Shown here: positions 9,006 to 18,159 of the stretch, piece after piece
Numbering within the stretch: the stretch's first letter is position 1
Layout: every line of letters starts with the position of its first letter
Assembly (NCBI RefSeq): GCF_009933255.1
Contig: NZ_MAEI01000033.1
Location: 1 to 64,000 of the forward strand
From: Enterococcus diestrammenae
GTDB lineage: Bacteria > Bacillota > Bacilli > Lactobacillales > Enterococcaceae
DNA: 64,000 bases
Direction: 5' to 3'
Translations under genes and position numbers: made by a program
The notes under the pieces: model-generated
Database searches by the model: none
Seen by the model: the letters and a program-made list of their open reading frames with translations, nothing else
What the model was told of the DNA's origin: nothing

Positions 9006-12000
9006 CTATTTAAATACAACATTCCCTGAACCTAGCAAGCCATCAAGCTCGCTTTTCACGAGGGACGTATTGGCGATTTGGTTTTCTTGGGAAAGAATTT
9101 TTTTTACTCCAGATGAAGCATAGACCAAAATCACCGGGACACTCCCAGGATGGGTCGCTATAATATGGAAAAGTTGATTTAAATCCTCCCTGCGCTCTTT
9201 GTCCGGCGGAATTCGTAAATAACAAGTCATCTGATCCAAATTGGCTTGGGCATCCCGGGCTAACAACAAGGTGTCAGCAATCAGCTGCAATTCTTGATTG
9301 TATTTGCTAATCTCAGCCTTCCCTTCCAAGTAAAGAACATCCCCGACAGCAAAGGTTTGACGCACGTGTCGATAAAGCTTCGGAAAAATCGTGACACTCA
9401 GTTCACCAGTAGCATCATTGCCTTCAATAAAGGCCATCTGCTCTCCTTTCTTCGTGCGGATTTCACGAATATCCCGGACATATAACAAAATGCGAACTTT
9501 CTGATTGGCTACCAAGTCAGTCACCTGTTGGACGTGGGCTCGTTCTTGTAAAATACCAAATTTCTCAGCCGGATGCCCGGAAAGATAGACCCCAAGATAC
9601 TGTTCCTCCAAGTCCAGTTTTTCTTCTAAAGAATATTCCCGAACATCGGTTACCTTCAAAGTCATCAAATCAAGTAAATCCAAACTACCGCCACTGTATT
9701 GGATATTTTGAATCTTCCCTTCCAACTCCGTCATCAATTGCCGACGATTGGGTTCCAATTCATCAAAGACGCCAATTTGAATGAAGGGGGTCAATAAGTC
9801 GACTTTGCGCCATTTGCTATCCACCCGATAGAGAAAATTATCCAGTGAGGTATAGGGACCATTTGTCCGGCGTTCTTTCACGACTTCAGCGATAAAATCG
9901 CGACGGACACCTTTGACAGTTCCAAGGCCAAAGCGAATCGTCGTCAAATCCTCCAAATAAAAGCCAAAGCTACTCTTATTAATCGTTGGAGGCAAAATCT
10001 TGATGCCACGTTTTTTAGCTTCTGCTAGATATTCCTTAACTTTGGCCGGGTTACTCCGCACCGATTGTAAGAGAGCCGCAAAAAAGGGACCCGGAAAGTG
10101 GACTTTGAGATATGCCATCTGAAAGCCTACAAAGGAATAGGCAAAGGCGTGGGATCGGTTAAATCCATAGCCGGCAAAGCGCTCAATATAATCATAAACT
10201 TCATTGGCTTTTTCCCGGGTATGACCCAGGCTGACAGCCCCGTTGACAAAGTTTTGCCGTTGTTCATCCAGGATGCCTTTTTTCTTTTTTCCCATGGCGC
10301 GTCTTAAGATATCTGCTTGTCCTAGGCTAAACCCCGCAAGCTTATTGGCAACTTGCATAACTTGCTCTTGATAAACCATGATGCCATAAGTATTTTGCAA
10401 GATGGGGCACAAGCTATCATCCAGATAACTGACTTTTTCCTTGCCATGTTTTCGCTGAATAAAATGATCAATATTTTGGGCTGGCCCTGGACGGTACAAG
10501 GCATTCACCGCTGCAATTTCTTCAATATTTTCCGGGCCTAGCCGACGAAGGACATTGCGGATGCCTGCAGATTCAAATTGGAAAATCCCTGCGGTGTCCC
10601 CTTTCTGAAACAGTACCATGGTTTGGGCATCATCTAAAGGAATCTGCTTTTGAGATAGTTGCTTACCCGTAACTTTTTTGATCCCTCGCAAGGTGTCATC
10701 GATGATGGACAGATTGCGCAAGCCTAAGAAATCCATCTTCAACAAGCCGACAGTCTCCACATCATTCATAGTAAACTGAGTCAATAAAATATCATCAGAA
10801 CCGGCTTGTAAAGGCACTAACTCCGACAAATCCCGGTCACTGATGACTACCCCGGCCGCATGAGTGGAGACATGTCGGGGTAAGCCTTCCAAGGTCAAGG
10901 CTACCGCAAATAAGACTTGATTTCGGGGTGTCTGAGCCACTAGTTCCCGCAGTTGGACAGATTGATCATAAGCTTCTTTCAAGGTGATTTTCAGCGTATT
11001 GGGGACGGCCTTGGACCAACGATTGGACTCAGATTGGGACAGGCCAAAGACCCGGGCAGTATCTCGTAGCACCATTTTGGCCGCCATCGTACCAAAAGTG
11101 GCGATCTGAGACATGCGCAGACGTCCATATTTTTGTTGGACGTATTTCAGCACTTCCTCGCGGCGATTATCCGGAATGTCTAAATCAATATCTGGCATCG
11201 TGTAGCGCTCTGGGTTGAGAAAACGTTCAAACAATAAATCATATTCGATGGGATCAACATCGGTAATGGCTAAGACATACGCCACTAGTGAACCCGCTGC
11301 TGACCCCCGCCCAGCCCCGGTAACAATCCCTGTTTCATGAGCGTAAGCCATCACATCCCAAACAATCAGAAAGTAATCGTCAAACCCCATTTGATGAATC
11401 ACTGCTAGTTCGTAGTCCAAACGATTTCGGTAAACCTCTGAGGCTTGAGAAACACGTTGGGATAGTCCCGTTTCACAGAGTTTCCGTAAAAAAGTCGCTG
11501 CCTCCTCGCCAGTCGGCACTGGAAATTTTGGCAATAACTTCTGATGCAAAGGTAGTTGCCAGTCACAACGAGTTGCAAAAGCTTCGGCATTGGCCAAAGC
11601 TTGACCGTCATGCTGTTGAAAATAAGCAGTTGCTTGTTCCTCAGAAAGCAACTGACCAGAACCCGTCAGCTGCAATTCCTCCAGATCTGCCAGCTGCGTT
11701 CCTTCCTTAATATGGGTCATGACTTTGACAGCTTGTAGTTCATCGGCTTTAAGACTTACCACCGAAACTACCGCAAAGGGTAAAATCCCTGCTGCCTGAA
11801 ACCATTGGGCAGCCTCTTGGTCAGTTTCTTCATTGCTATCGACAGCATAAAAGAGTTTTGGTAATAATTGCTTTAAAGTCGCCAATCGTTCCGGCAATAA
11901 CTCTGGATGACCATAACGTAAATAGCTGAGTTCATTCCGAGCTAGCAAGACCGCCGTCAAGTCCTCTGAAGGTAAAAAATCCTCTAATTGTACGCGCCCT

Positions 12001-12308
12001 TCACTCATTTTTTGCGTTGACAGTAGGATCAACTTTTCGTAACCCGCTTGATTTTCAGCAAACAACAAAATTTCACTTTCCCCTTGCTGAACCGGAGAAT
12101 AGTAATCTAAATGTAAGCCAATCACCGGCTTAAGCCCCGCCTTACTACAAATTTGAAAAAAGTTGACTGCCGCCGTCAAGACGTTGCGATCACAAATCCC
12201 CAGCGTCTGGTAACCCAGTTTGGCTCCGGTAGCTACGTACGCTTCGATGGCGACTGTACTTTGCAATAAGGAAAAAGCGGTTGTGGTATAAATTTGTGGA
12301 AAACTCAT
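9006..12308 (-). CDS. dnaE: DNA polymerase III subunit alpha, DnaE type
   Basis: Replicative polymerase of the DnaE class, which in Gram-positives works beside PolC, chiefly extending RNA primers on the lagging strand. The 1100-residue protein has an N-terminal PHP domain (about 1-200), the polymerase palm with GAGRGSAAGSLVAY and the catalytic triad region PDIDLDIPDNRREEV, the fingers and helix-hairpin-helix part (YGFNRSHAFAYS), and a C-terminal OB fold (RILLYVRDIREIRTKKGE). No proofreading exonuclease is inserted, which separates it from PolC. I chose the ATG at 12308, 7 nt after GGAGG; upstream in-frame codons lack a ribosome site. Its neighbourhood upstream of pfkA is as in E. faecalis. 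Confidence 0.96.
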   Translation of the reverse strand: MSFPQIYTTTAFSLLQSTVAIEAYVATGAKLGYQTLGICDRNVLTAAVNFFQICSKAGLKPVIGLHLDYYSPVQQGESEILLFAENQAGYEKLILLSTQKMSEGRVQLEDFLPSEDLTAVLLARNELSYLRYGHPELLPERLATLKQLLPKLFYAVDSNEETDQEAAQWFQAAGILPFAVVSVVSLKADELQAVKVMTHIKEGTQLADLEELQLTGSGQLLSEEQATAYFQQHDGQALANAEAFATRCDWQLPLHQKLLPKFPVPTGEEAATFLRKLCETGLSQRVSQASEVYRNRLDYELAVIHQMGFDDYFLIVWDVMAYAHETGIVTGAGRGSAAGSLVAYVLAITDVDPIEYDLLFERFLNPERYTMPDIDLDIPDNRREEVLKYVQQKYGRLRMSQIATFGTMAAKMVLRDTARVFGLSQSESNRWSKAVPNTLKITLKEAYDQSVQLRELVAQTPRNQVLFAVALTLEGLPRHVSTHAAGVVISDRDLSELVPLQAGSDDILLTQFTMNDVETVGLLKMDFLGLRNLSIIDDTLRGIKKVTGKQLSQKQIPLDDAQTMVLFQKGDTAGIFQFESAGIRNVLRRLGPENIEEIAAVNALYRPGPAQNIDHFIQRKHGKEKVSYLDDSLCPILQNTYGIMVYQEQVMQVANKLAGFSLGQADILRRAMGKKKKGILDEQRQNFVNGAVSLGHTREKANEVYDYIERFAGYGFNRSHAFAYSFVGFQMAYLKVHFPGPFFAALLQSVRSNPAKVKEYLAEAKKRGIKILPPTINKSSFGFYLEDLTTIRFGLGTVKGVRRDFIAEVVKERRTNGPYTSLDNFLYRVDSKWRKVDLLTPFIQIGVFDELEPNRRQLMTELEGKIQNIQYSGGSLDLLDLMTLKVTDVREYSLEEKLDLEEQYLGVYLSGHPAEKFGILQERAHVQQVTDLVANQKVRILLYVRDIREIRTKKGEQMAFIEGNDATGELSVTIFPKLYRHVRQTFAVGDVLYLEGKAEISKYNQELQLIADTLLLARDAQANLDQMTCYLRIPPDKERREDLNQLFHIIATHPGSVPVILVYASSGVKKILSQENQIANTSLVKSELDGLLGSGNVVFK

Positions 12309-12409
12309 GAAAAAACCTCCAGAAAATTTCCAAGCTATGTTTTCTTTACTTCTCAAAGAATTATGTTAAACTAAACACGACAGATTTTCATTAGAAAAGA
12401 GGTGCCAAT

Positions 12410-12592
12410 ATGAAATATATCGTGACGTTGTTCTGGGCCTTTATTTTAGGTCAAGTTGTCGGTTATTTAGGTAGTGCCTTGATTGGGGCTGCTTACAACT
12501 TCCAACTCGCCACCATTTTATCTCTAATTGTCGGTGTAATTGTCATTTTGATCGGCACAATCGCCCCACCAAAAGAATCGAAAGCCAGTTAA
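12410..12592 (+). CDS. small membrane protein, DUF2929 family
   Basis: A 60-residue protein with two predicted membrane helices (about 3-25 and 33-52) separated by a short loop, and a short charged tail. Start and motif MKYIVTLFWAFILGQVVGYL resemble the DUF2929 family of small Firmicutes membrane proteins, whose function is unknown. AAAAGAGGTG lies just before the ATG. It is divergent from dnaE with about 100 bp between, and ends at a terminator shared with the convergent MFS gene. The family assignment is from memory of the pattern, not from a search. Confidence 0.75.
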   Translation: MKYIVTLFWAFILGQVVGYLGSALIGAAYNFQLATILSLIVGVIVILIGTIAPPKESKAS

Positions 12593-12610
12593 ACTAAAAG
12601 GGCAAACAGA

Positions 12611-12643
12611 AAAACCAGTTACGTTTATTGTAACTGGTTTTTT
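12611..12643. terminator. bidirectional terminator between DUF2929 and MFS genes
   Basis: Perfect 11-bp stem AAACCAGTTAC / GTAACTGGTTT with a 7-nt loop and T-runs usable on both strands; it separates two convergent genes. Confidence 0.9.
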
Positions 12644-12654
12644 TGACTTTTCAA

Positions 12655-13854
12655 TCAAAGGGCTTCACCAATCTTATTTTTGCGAAAATTAAACAGCGAA
12701 AGCCCGATATTTAGCAATACGAAGCCACTAGTCACCCAGAAAACCGCTCGATAGCCCAGACCATGAGCCACCATTGAGCCGAGCATCGGCCCCAGTACTT
12801 GCCCAAAGTTGGAAAACATTTGGTTGTAGCTGTAAATGCGGCTAACACCTTCTGTGGGGGTAATTTTGGAAATAATCGTATTGATGGAAGGCATCAAAGC
12901 ACCAGTGGAAAACCCTAGTAAAAAGCGCAAGACGCCCAATTGGAAAGGAGTTTGGACAAAGCCCATCGGAATAAAGCAGAGTAACGATAAGACTAAACCA
13001 AAGAGCAAGACTTTATGATTGCCAATGCGATCCCCGATTTTCCCCAACGTGGGGGATGACAAAATTGCCGAAACACCTGAGATTGAGACAATCAAGCCAC
13101 TGACAAATAAGAGATTTCCGCCAGCGCCATGCAATTGACGAATGTAGAGCGTCAATATTGGGCTGATACTCGTAACGCCAACTTGTAAGATTAATGAAGT
13201 GACAAACAAGCCAATCAAAACTTGCAAATTGCTAATTTTCCCCAAAATTTCTTTGGTAGTCAGCATATCAGTCTTATCCACTGGTTGAAAATCTTCTTTG
13301 ACAAAAAAGATGGTTAATAAGGTTGTTATCAACAATACTGTACCAGTAATGATGAAGACATTTTCCATCCCAAACCATTCGGCCAAAGCACCGCCCATGG
13401 AAGGCCCTATCAAGTTGCCGGCAATTGCCCCGGTAGCCAACGTCCCTAACGCCCAACCACTTTTTTCTTTCGGCGCTTGAAAGGCAATCAAAGCCGTCGC
13501 ATTTGGTATGTATCCGGATAAAATCCCCGTCATAAACCGCATAATCAATAACCAATATACATTTGGGACAAAGGCTAAGGAACCCATGGTAAAAGTCATC
13601 CCCACAGCTGCCCGAATCATCATCAAACGCCGGCCTTTGCGGTCAGCCAAATTTCCCCAGATAGGCGCGACCACAGCCGAAGCAAAAGCCGTAACCGAAA
13701 TTGCCAAGCCTGAAAAAAGTTCTACCTGATTTTTGGGCGTCCCCAATTGTTCGATATATAAGGGAATAAAAGGCATTACCAGACTAAAACTAGCGCCCGT
13801 AAAAAAGCAACCCACCCAAGATATCAGCAAATTCCGTCGCCAATCAATCTTCAT
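12655..13854 (-). CDS. MFS drug/proton antiporter family transporter
   Basis: A 399-residue inner-membrane transporter with about 12 predicted helices. The cytoplasmic loop between helices 2 and 3 has the MFS motif A (WGNLADRKGRRLMM), repeated in weaker form as LGKIGDRIGNH in the second half, and the helix-5 region fits drug/H+ antiporters (DHA1, MdtG- or NorA-like). Substrate cannot be told from sequence. I chose the ATG at 13854, preceded by AGGAAGG; a GTG 21 nt upstream is less likely. It is a single gene with no terminator shared with the permease gene to the right. Confidence 0.85.
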   Translation of the reverse strand: MKIDWRRNLLISWVGCFFTGASFSLVMPFIPLYIEQLGTPKNQVELFSGLAISVTAFASAVVAPIWGNLADRKGRRLMMIRAAVGMTFTMGSLAFVPNVYWLLIMRFMTGILSGYIPNATALIAFQAPKEKSGWALGTLATGAIAGNLIGPSMGGALAEWFGMENVFIITGTVLLITTLLTIFFVKEDFQPVDKTDMLTTKEILGKISNLQVLIGLFVTSLILQVGVTSISPILTLYIRQLHGAGGNLLFVSGLIVSISGVSAILSSPTLGKIGDRIGNHKVLLFGLVLSLLCFIPMGFVQTPFQLGVLRFLLGFSTGALMPSINTIISKITPTEGVSRIYSYNQMFSNFGQVLGPMLGSMVAHGLGYRAVFWVTSGFVLLNIGLSLFNFRKNKIGEAL

Positions 13855-13971
13855 TTTTTCAACCTTCCTTTCCACCTCATCCTAACTATACCTTAGTTTT
13901 TCATTGGAGAAAACCACGAAGGCCCTTAGCACGCCTTTTTTACATTTAGAAATAGCTGGTTTTGGAGATTG

Positions 13972-14009
13972 AAAAAAGCTTGCCCTTTCAAGGAAGGACA
14001 AGCTTTTTT
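13972..14009 (-). terminator. terminator of the NCS2 permease gene
   Basis: Minus-strand stem AAAAAAGCTTGTCC / GGGCAAGCTTTTTT, 12 nt after the permease stop. Confidence 0.88.
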
Positions 14010-14021
14010 TGAAGCCAGAGA

Positions 14022-15446
14022 TTATAAAAAGGCTAAAATCACGAAGTTTGCGATAAACAGTAAATCTACCACCCAAATAATCGGTGACACTTCTTTGGTT
14101 TTGCCTTTCACGACTTTGATCAAGGTGTAGAAGATAAAGCCGGCCGCAATCCCGTAAGAAATGCTGTAGCACAAGCCCATGAAGATCGATGCGAAGAAGG
14201 CTGGTACGGCTTCTTCCAAATCCGGCCAGTTAATGTCAGCAAAGGAAGCCAACATCATTACCCCGACCAAAATCAAGGCTGGTGCTGTTGCTTGGGTAGG
14301 TACCACAGAAATCAGTGGTGAAAAGAGACTAGATAAAGCGAACAAAGCTGCGACTACAACAGAAGTCAAGCCGGTACGACCACCAGCTCCGATACCCGCT
14401 GCTGATTCCACGTAAGTCGTGGTGTTTGAAGTCCCAAAGATTGCCCCAATCGAGGTAGCAATCGCATCGGCAAACAACGCTTTATCCATTTTAGTATTGA
14501 AGCCACGGCTATCATCCAAAGCATCTTCGTCTTCTTTAGAGAAGATCCCCGTACGGCGACCCGTACCGATGAAGGTCCCGATGGTGTCAAAAGTATCAGA
14601 TAAACTAAACGCGATAATCGTCATCAATACTTGCGGAATTTTTGACGTATCAGAAAACAGCGACTGCATCCCGTCTTTCCCGAAAGCTGCACCAAAAGTT
14701 GTTCCGAGTTCATTGATGGAAGCCCCCAGAGAGTTTGCTTTCCAATCAATCGTCCCCAAGTCCACCACACCCATCAAAATACCGATGATAGTTGTTGTGA
14801 CGATCCCAATCAAAATGCCACCTCGGACATTTTTTACGACTAATAAGGTCGTAATTACCAAACCAATTAAAGCTAACAAAACGCCACTATTGTTAAAATT
14901 CGCCAAAGCAGGGACGATACCACCGTTTGTAACAACACTAGTTTCGGGATCACCCGCGACGATATTGGCTTTTTCAACAGTAAAGTTTAACAAATTGGCA
15001 TTTTTCAAACCAACATAGGCCACGAAAATCCCAATCCCACCACCGATAGCGTGTTGGAGACTTTCAGGAATCGCGTGAATAATCATTTTTCGAATCCGAG
15101 TAATCGTAATTAAAATATTGATCAGCCCACAAATGAAGACCATCGCCAAAGCTTCTTGCCAAGAGTACCCTAAACCAAAAACAACAGTATAAGTGAAGAA
15201 AGCATTTAGACCCATCCCTGGCGCCTGAGCATAAGGGACATTGGCAACTAACCCCATCACTAACGTCCCAATCACTGAGGCGATGATTGTCGCTAGAAAG
15301 ACCGCTTGAAACGGCATCTGAGTTTGCGACAAGATGGATGGATTGACAAACAAAATGTAGCTCATGGCAAAGAAAGTGGTAATCCCCGCCATCACCTCCG
15401 TCGAAACATTGGTGTTGTTTTCCTTAAGCTTGAAAAACTTATTCAT
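14022..15446 (-). CDS. NCS2 family purine permease (guanine/hypoxanthine type)
   Basis: A 474-residue membrane protein with 12-14 hydrophobic segments, likely a proton-coupled importer of guanine or hypoxanthine. It belongs to the AzgA/PbuG branch: TTFFAMSYILFVNPSIL at the N-terminus, APGMGLNAFFTY, the segment FSLSDTFDTIGTFIGTGRR and the signature TNTTTYVESAAGIGAGGRTG. I chose the ATG at 15446 after GGGAGAG; the frame stays open upstream into the promoter. It has its own promoter with two palindromes nearby, one of which looks like a PurR-type site, consistent with a purine transporter. Exact base specificity is not readable. Confidence 0.9.
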   Translation of the reverse strand: MNKFFKLKENNTNVSTEVMAGITTFFAMSYILFVNPSILSQTQMPFQAVFLATIIASVIGTLVMGLVANVPYAQAPGMGLNAFFTYTVVFGLGYSWQEALAMVFICGLINILITITRIRKMIIHAIPESLQHAIGGGIGIFVAYVGLKNANLLNFTVEKANIVAGDPETSVVTNGGIVPALANFNNSGVLLALIGLVITTLLVVKNVRGGILIGIVTTTIIGILMGVVDLGTIDWKANSLGASINELGTTFGAAFGKDGMQSLFSDTSKIPQVLMTIIAFSLSDTFDTIGTFIGTGRRTGIFSKEDEDALDDSRGFNTKMDKALFADAIATSIGAIFGTSNTTTYVESAAGIGAGGRTGLTSVVVAALFALSSLFSPLISVVPTQATAPALILVGVMMLASFADINWPDLEEAVPAFFASIFMGLCYSISYGIAAGFIFYTLIKVVKGKTKEVSPIIWVVDLLFIANFVILAFL

Positions 15447-15483
15447 GAAATTTTCTCTCCCTAAGACAATAATATAAGTGCGA

Positions 15484-15579
15484 TTAGGAAATTTCCTAAC
15501 ACAGATGATTATAGGAATAACTTTAAGAATTATCAAAGAAAATCATAGCTTTTTTGAACTTTACCTAACGAACGTTCGT
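15484..15579 (-). promoter_or_regulatory. promoter of the purine permease with two palindromes
   Basis: Minus-strand -35 TTGATA (15531-15536), 17-bp spacer, -10 TATAAT (15508-15513). A perfect 16-bp palindrome TTAGGAAATTTCCTAA (15484-15499) overlaps the start of transcription, and a perfect 12-bp palindrome ACGAACGTTCGT (15568-15579) lies about 70 bp upstream. The latter contains the CGAAC core of Firmicutes PurBoxes on both strands. No purine riboswitch is visible in the leader. Confidence 0.65.
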
Positions 15580-15735
15580 GTTTTACTGATTATATAGCCT
15601 ATTTTTCCGAAAAACAGTCGCAATTCATTCGTTTTTCTCTTGAAATGTATGATTTCCATTCAGAGAGAAGTCTTGCTGACTTTCCTAGCTGCCCCTAAGC
15701 TTTTCTTAAATCCCGAGAAATTCTCTTTGAAAATT

Positions 15736-15763
15736 TTGTGAAAATTGTAAAGCATGGTAGAAT
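15736..15763 (+). promoter_or_regulatory. promoter of the HAD phosphatase gene
   Basis: -35 TTGTGA, 16-bp spacer, -10 TAGAAT, 34 bp before the start codon. Confidence 0.5.
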
Positions 15764-15797
15764 GTGACAGATACTACGGAACAAAGGAGTATATTTT

Positions 15798-16601
15798 ATG
15801 ACACAAAAACTTATTGCAATCGACTTAGACGGAACGACTCTCAATGGGTCTTCACTTATTTCACCAAAAACCAAAGATGTCTTGCAACGGGCGACCAAAG
15901 CTGGTCACATTGTCAGTATTGCCACTGGCCGACCTTTTCGTATGAGCGAACAATTTTATCGTCAATTAAATCTGAAAAGTCCGATGGTGAACTTTAATGG
16001 CGCTTTGGTTCACCTGCCCTATCAACATTGGCTCCAAGAATCAGAAACGCTATTTAGTCGCGACATCGTTTTTGACATCTTGGCACAAAAAGACGCATTA
16101 CAACTGGACTATATCGCCGCGGAAAACCGGGATACTTTTTTTGTGGATCGAATCGACTTTGAAGATGCCTACCTCTTCTCCAACGAAAAACCCACGGAAG
16201 CCAACCTGTTGGAAAATCTCAAAACCAATCCCACTTCCATGTTGGTTCAAACCAACAATGACATGGCAGAAACTGTGACGAATCAATTGGTACAGCAATA
16301 CTCTGATTATGTAGATGTCAGTACTTGGGGTGGTCCGAAAGCTATTTTAGAGATTGTTGCCAAAGGAATCGAAAAAGCTCACGGAGTCAAAATCATTGCT
16401 GATTCCTTCCAGATTGATCGTCAAAATATCATCGCGTTTGGTGATGAACACAACGATGTGGAAATGTTAGACTATGCCGGTTGGGGTGTCGCGATGGCCA
16501 ATGGTTCAGAAGGTGCCAAAGCAGCTGCCAATGATATCACCGAAAAAACCAACGATGAAGATGGTCTAGCGGACTACTTGGAAAAGTACCTCGCTATCTA
16601 G
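15798..16601 (+). CDS. Cof-type HAD-IIB phosphatase
   Basis: A 267-residue cytoplasmic hydrolase of the Cof/YidA group, which dephosphorylates sugar phosphates, nucleotides or cofactors using an aspartyl-phosphate intermediate and Mg2+. Motif I DLDGTTLNG is at residues 9-17, motif II is IATGR near 41, a C2-type cap fills the middle, and motif IV GDEHNDVEML lies near the C-terminus. AAAGGAG precedes the ATG by 8 nt. It is a single gene between its own promoter and a strong terminator. The family is very promiscuous and substrate is unknown. A second member is at 38185. Confidence 0.92.
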   Translation: MTQKLIAIDLDGTTLNGSSLISPKTKDVLQRATKAGHIVSIATGRPFRMSEQFYRQLNLKSPMVNFNGALVHLPYQHWLQESETLFSRDIVFDILAQKDALQLDYIAAENRDTFFVDRIDFEDAYLFSNEKPTEANLLENLKTNPTSMLVQTNNDMAETVTNQLVQQYSDYVDVSTWGGPKAILEIVAKGIEKAHGVKIIADSFQIDRQNIIAFGDEHNDVEMLDYAGWGVAMANGSEGAKAAANDITEKTNDEDGLADYLEKYLAI

Positions 16602-16620
16602 AACCGATTGAATCAAAACA

Positions 16621-16664
16621 AAAAAGCCTGATCCCTACCAGTAATCAAGGGATCAGGCTTTTTT
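16621..16664 (+). terminator. terminator of the HAD gene
   Basis: 16-bp stem AAAAAGCCTGATCCCT / AGGGATCAGGCTTTTTT, 19 nt after the stop. Between here and 16880 I see nothing further. Confidence 0.93.
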
Positions 16665-16879
16665 CAGATACACAATATCCTCTGATAATTGACTTGCGTT
16701 TTTTCTTCTATAAATAGAAAAAACTTTTACCTGTGATTTGTAAATGAAGAACTTTTCAATTCTAAACTACTATAAACAACTTCCTCTTTACTCAAACAGC
16801 AGCTGCCAGTCCGGCAAGTTGGCGCAGTCATTCAATTAGTGGCCTCGATGTTCCAAATTCAATCTTCTCTCTTTGATCA

Positions 16880-16910
16880 AAAAAACCGACACAACCTGTG
16901 CCGGTTTACC
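16880..16910 (-). terminator. terminator of the TVP38 family gene
   Basis: Minus-strand stem AAACCGGCACA / TGTGTCGGTTT followed by T-run. Confidence 0.88.
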
Positions 16911-16918
16911 TGTTTGAA

Positions 16919-17515
16919 TTAACCTAAAAATCCTGCTAAGAAGTTGCCTCCGTACAAAAGCGCCATACTATACAAGAAGATAGACAATGGTTTTGCCAAC
17001 AAGATAATCGCAGTGTATTTTTTGAGTGAAATGTTTGTCAGCCCAGCCATCAAACACAACGCATCATCGGGAGCAACCGGTAAGAATATTGCCAAGGTGA
17101 AAAGCTTATCAAAACGATGTTGATTTTCCAGCCAACCAGAGTAGCGATTATAGGTTTTATCTGAAACCATACTCAAAATAAATGGTTTGCCATAGCGTCT
17201 TCCCAATAAGAAAATAATGATGGAACCGATACAGATGCCGACATAATTGTACACAAAGCCCATCATCGGACCAAATATCAATACGCCAGCCGCACTAGAA
17301 ATCCCCCCAGGAATGATCGGAATCACCACTTGCAAAATCTGTAACAATATAAAAATCAAAGGGCCCAAGATGATGTTGTCTCCCACTAGTCCTCGTAAGG
17401 CATTCATGTCTTTGAAGACACCGAGATTGATAAAATAAATGGTCAAACAGACCGACACGGCCAAGCCGATGACTGAAATTGTATTGATTAATCTTCTTGA
17501 AGCTGTCACGCTCAT
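16919..17515 (-). CDS. TVP38/TMEM64 (DedA-like) membrane protein
   Basis: A 198-residue membrane protein with about five to six hydrophobic helices. The central segment with PIIPGGISSAAGVLIFGP, then GRRYGKPF and the late FLPVAPDDALCLMAGL match the SNARE-associated/VTT domain of the TVP38 family (YtxB, YdjZ). Relatives of this fold act in lipid scrambling or undecaprenyl phosphate recycling (DedA), but this branch has no proven role in bacteria. AAAAGGAGATG precedes the start. A TATAAT at 17539-17544 on the minus strand may be its -10, though no clear -35 is seen. Confidence 0.87.
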   Translation of the reverse strand: MSVTASRRLINTISVIGLAVSVCLTIYFINLGVFKDMNALRGLVGDNIILGPLIFILLQILQVVIPIIPGGISSAAGVLIFGPMMGFVYNYVGICIGSIIIFLLGRRYGKPFILSMVSDKTYNRYSGWLENQHRFDKLFTLAIFLPVAPDDALCLMAGLTNISLKKYTAIILLAKPLSIFLYSMALLYGGNFLAGFLG

Positions 17516-17685
17516 GGGATCATCTCCTTTTCTCCTTTATTATAAAAGAATGCCCCTTGCTTTTCGATCTTTTTACCTGTCATTTGTCAAACAGTTTTGT
17601 AAGGTAGCTAGCTTCTCTCATTCACACCTTTACTATAAAGCGTTTCGGAAAAAAGAACATCAGCCTTTAGGCGTAATTTTCCTCC

Positions 17686-18159
17686 TCAATCACTAGTAGA
17701 AGCTGTCGATTGCTTCCGCTTCAGCCAGTGAACCCATTTACGAATGACTGTTTCGCAAGCGCCTGTAATCATAAAAGCACCAGCAATTGCGGCGGCAGTT
17801 ACTAAAACGATGACGACGTTTTCTGTTGCCACTTGATTGTCCCCTAACACCAGCTCTCGAACCGCTTTATAGGCTGGGCCTCCTGGTACTAGTGGGACTA
17901 AGCTTGGAATATTGAAGATAATGACTGGCATTTTTTGAAAACGAGAATAAAAAATACTCAGTAAGCCGATTAAAAAAGCCGCGATAAAATTGGCTAACCC
18001 TAAGCCAGTCCCCACTTCCCGCAATCCCCAATAGACAATCCACCCCAAACCACCAGTAATGCCAGTGGCTACCAAAGCCTTACGAGGAATATTGGTCAGA
18101 ACGCCAAAAGCCACCGAACTTAAAAAGCCAAAGAATAATTGAATCAACCAACTCATCAT
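17686..18159 (-). CDS. threonine/serine exporter, small subunit (ThrE_2 / DUF3815)
   Basis: A 157-residue membrane protein with about four to five helices, matching the C-terminal half of ThrE-type amino acid exporters. Recognisable parts are GFLSSVAFGVLTNIPRK at the start and the VPLVPGG motif with the following AYKAVRELV. Its start overlaps the stop of the upstream gene by 4 nt, so the two are translationally coupled. Together they would make a split ThrE-like exporter exporting threonine, serine or related small solutes. The tail is charged and faces the cytoplasm by prediction. Confidence 0.88.
   Translation of the reverse strand: MMSWLIQLFFGFLSSVAFGVLTNIPRKALVATGITGGLGWIVYWGLREVGTGLGLANFIAAFLIGLLSIFYSRFQKMPVIIFNIPSLVPLVPGGPAYKAVRELVLGDNQVATENVVIVLVTAAAIAGAFMITGACETVIRKWVHWLKRKQSTASTSD

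Noticed and set aside
14419-15018. Plus-strand ORF of 199 codons
   Set aside because: Antisense shadow of the NCS2 permease gene; composition mirrors the membrane helices.
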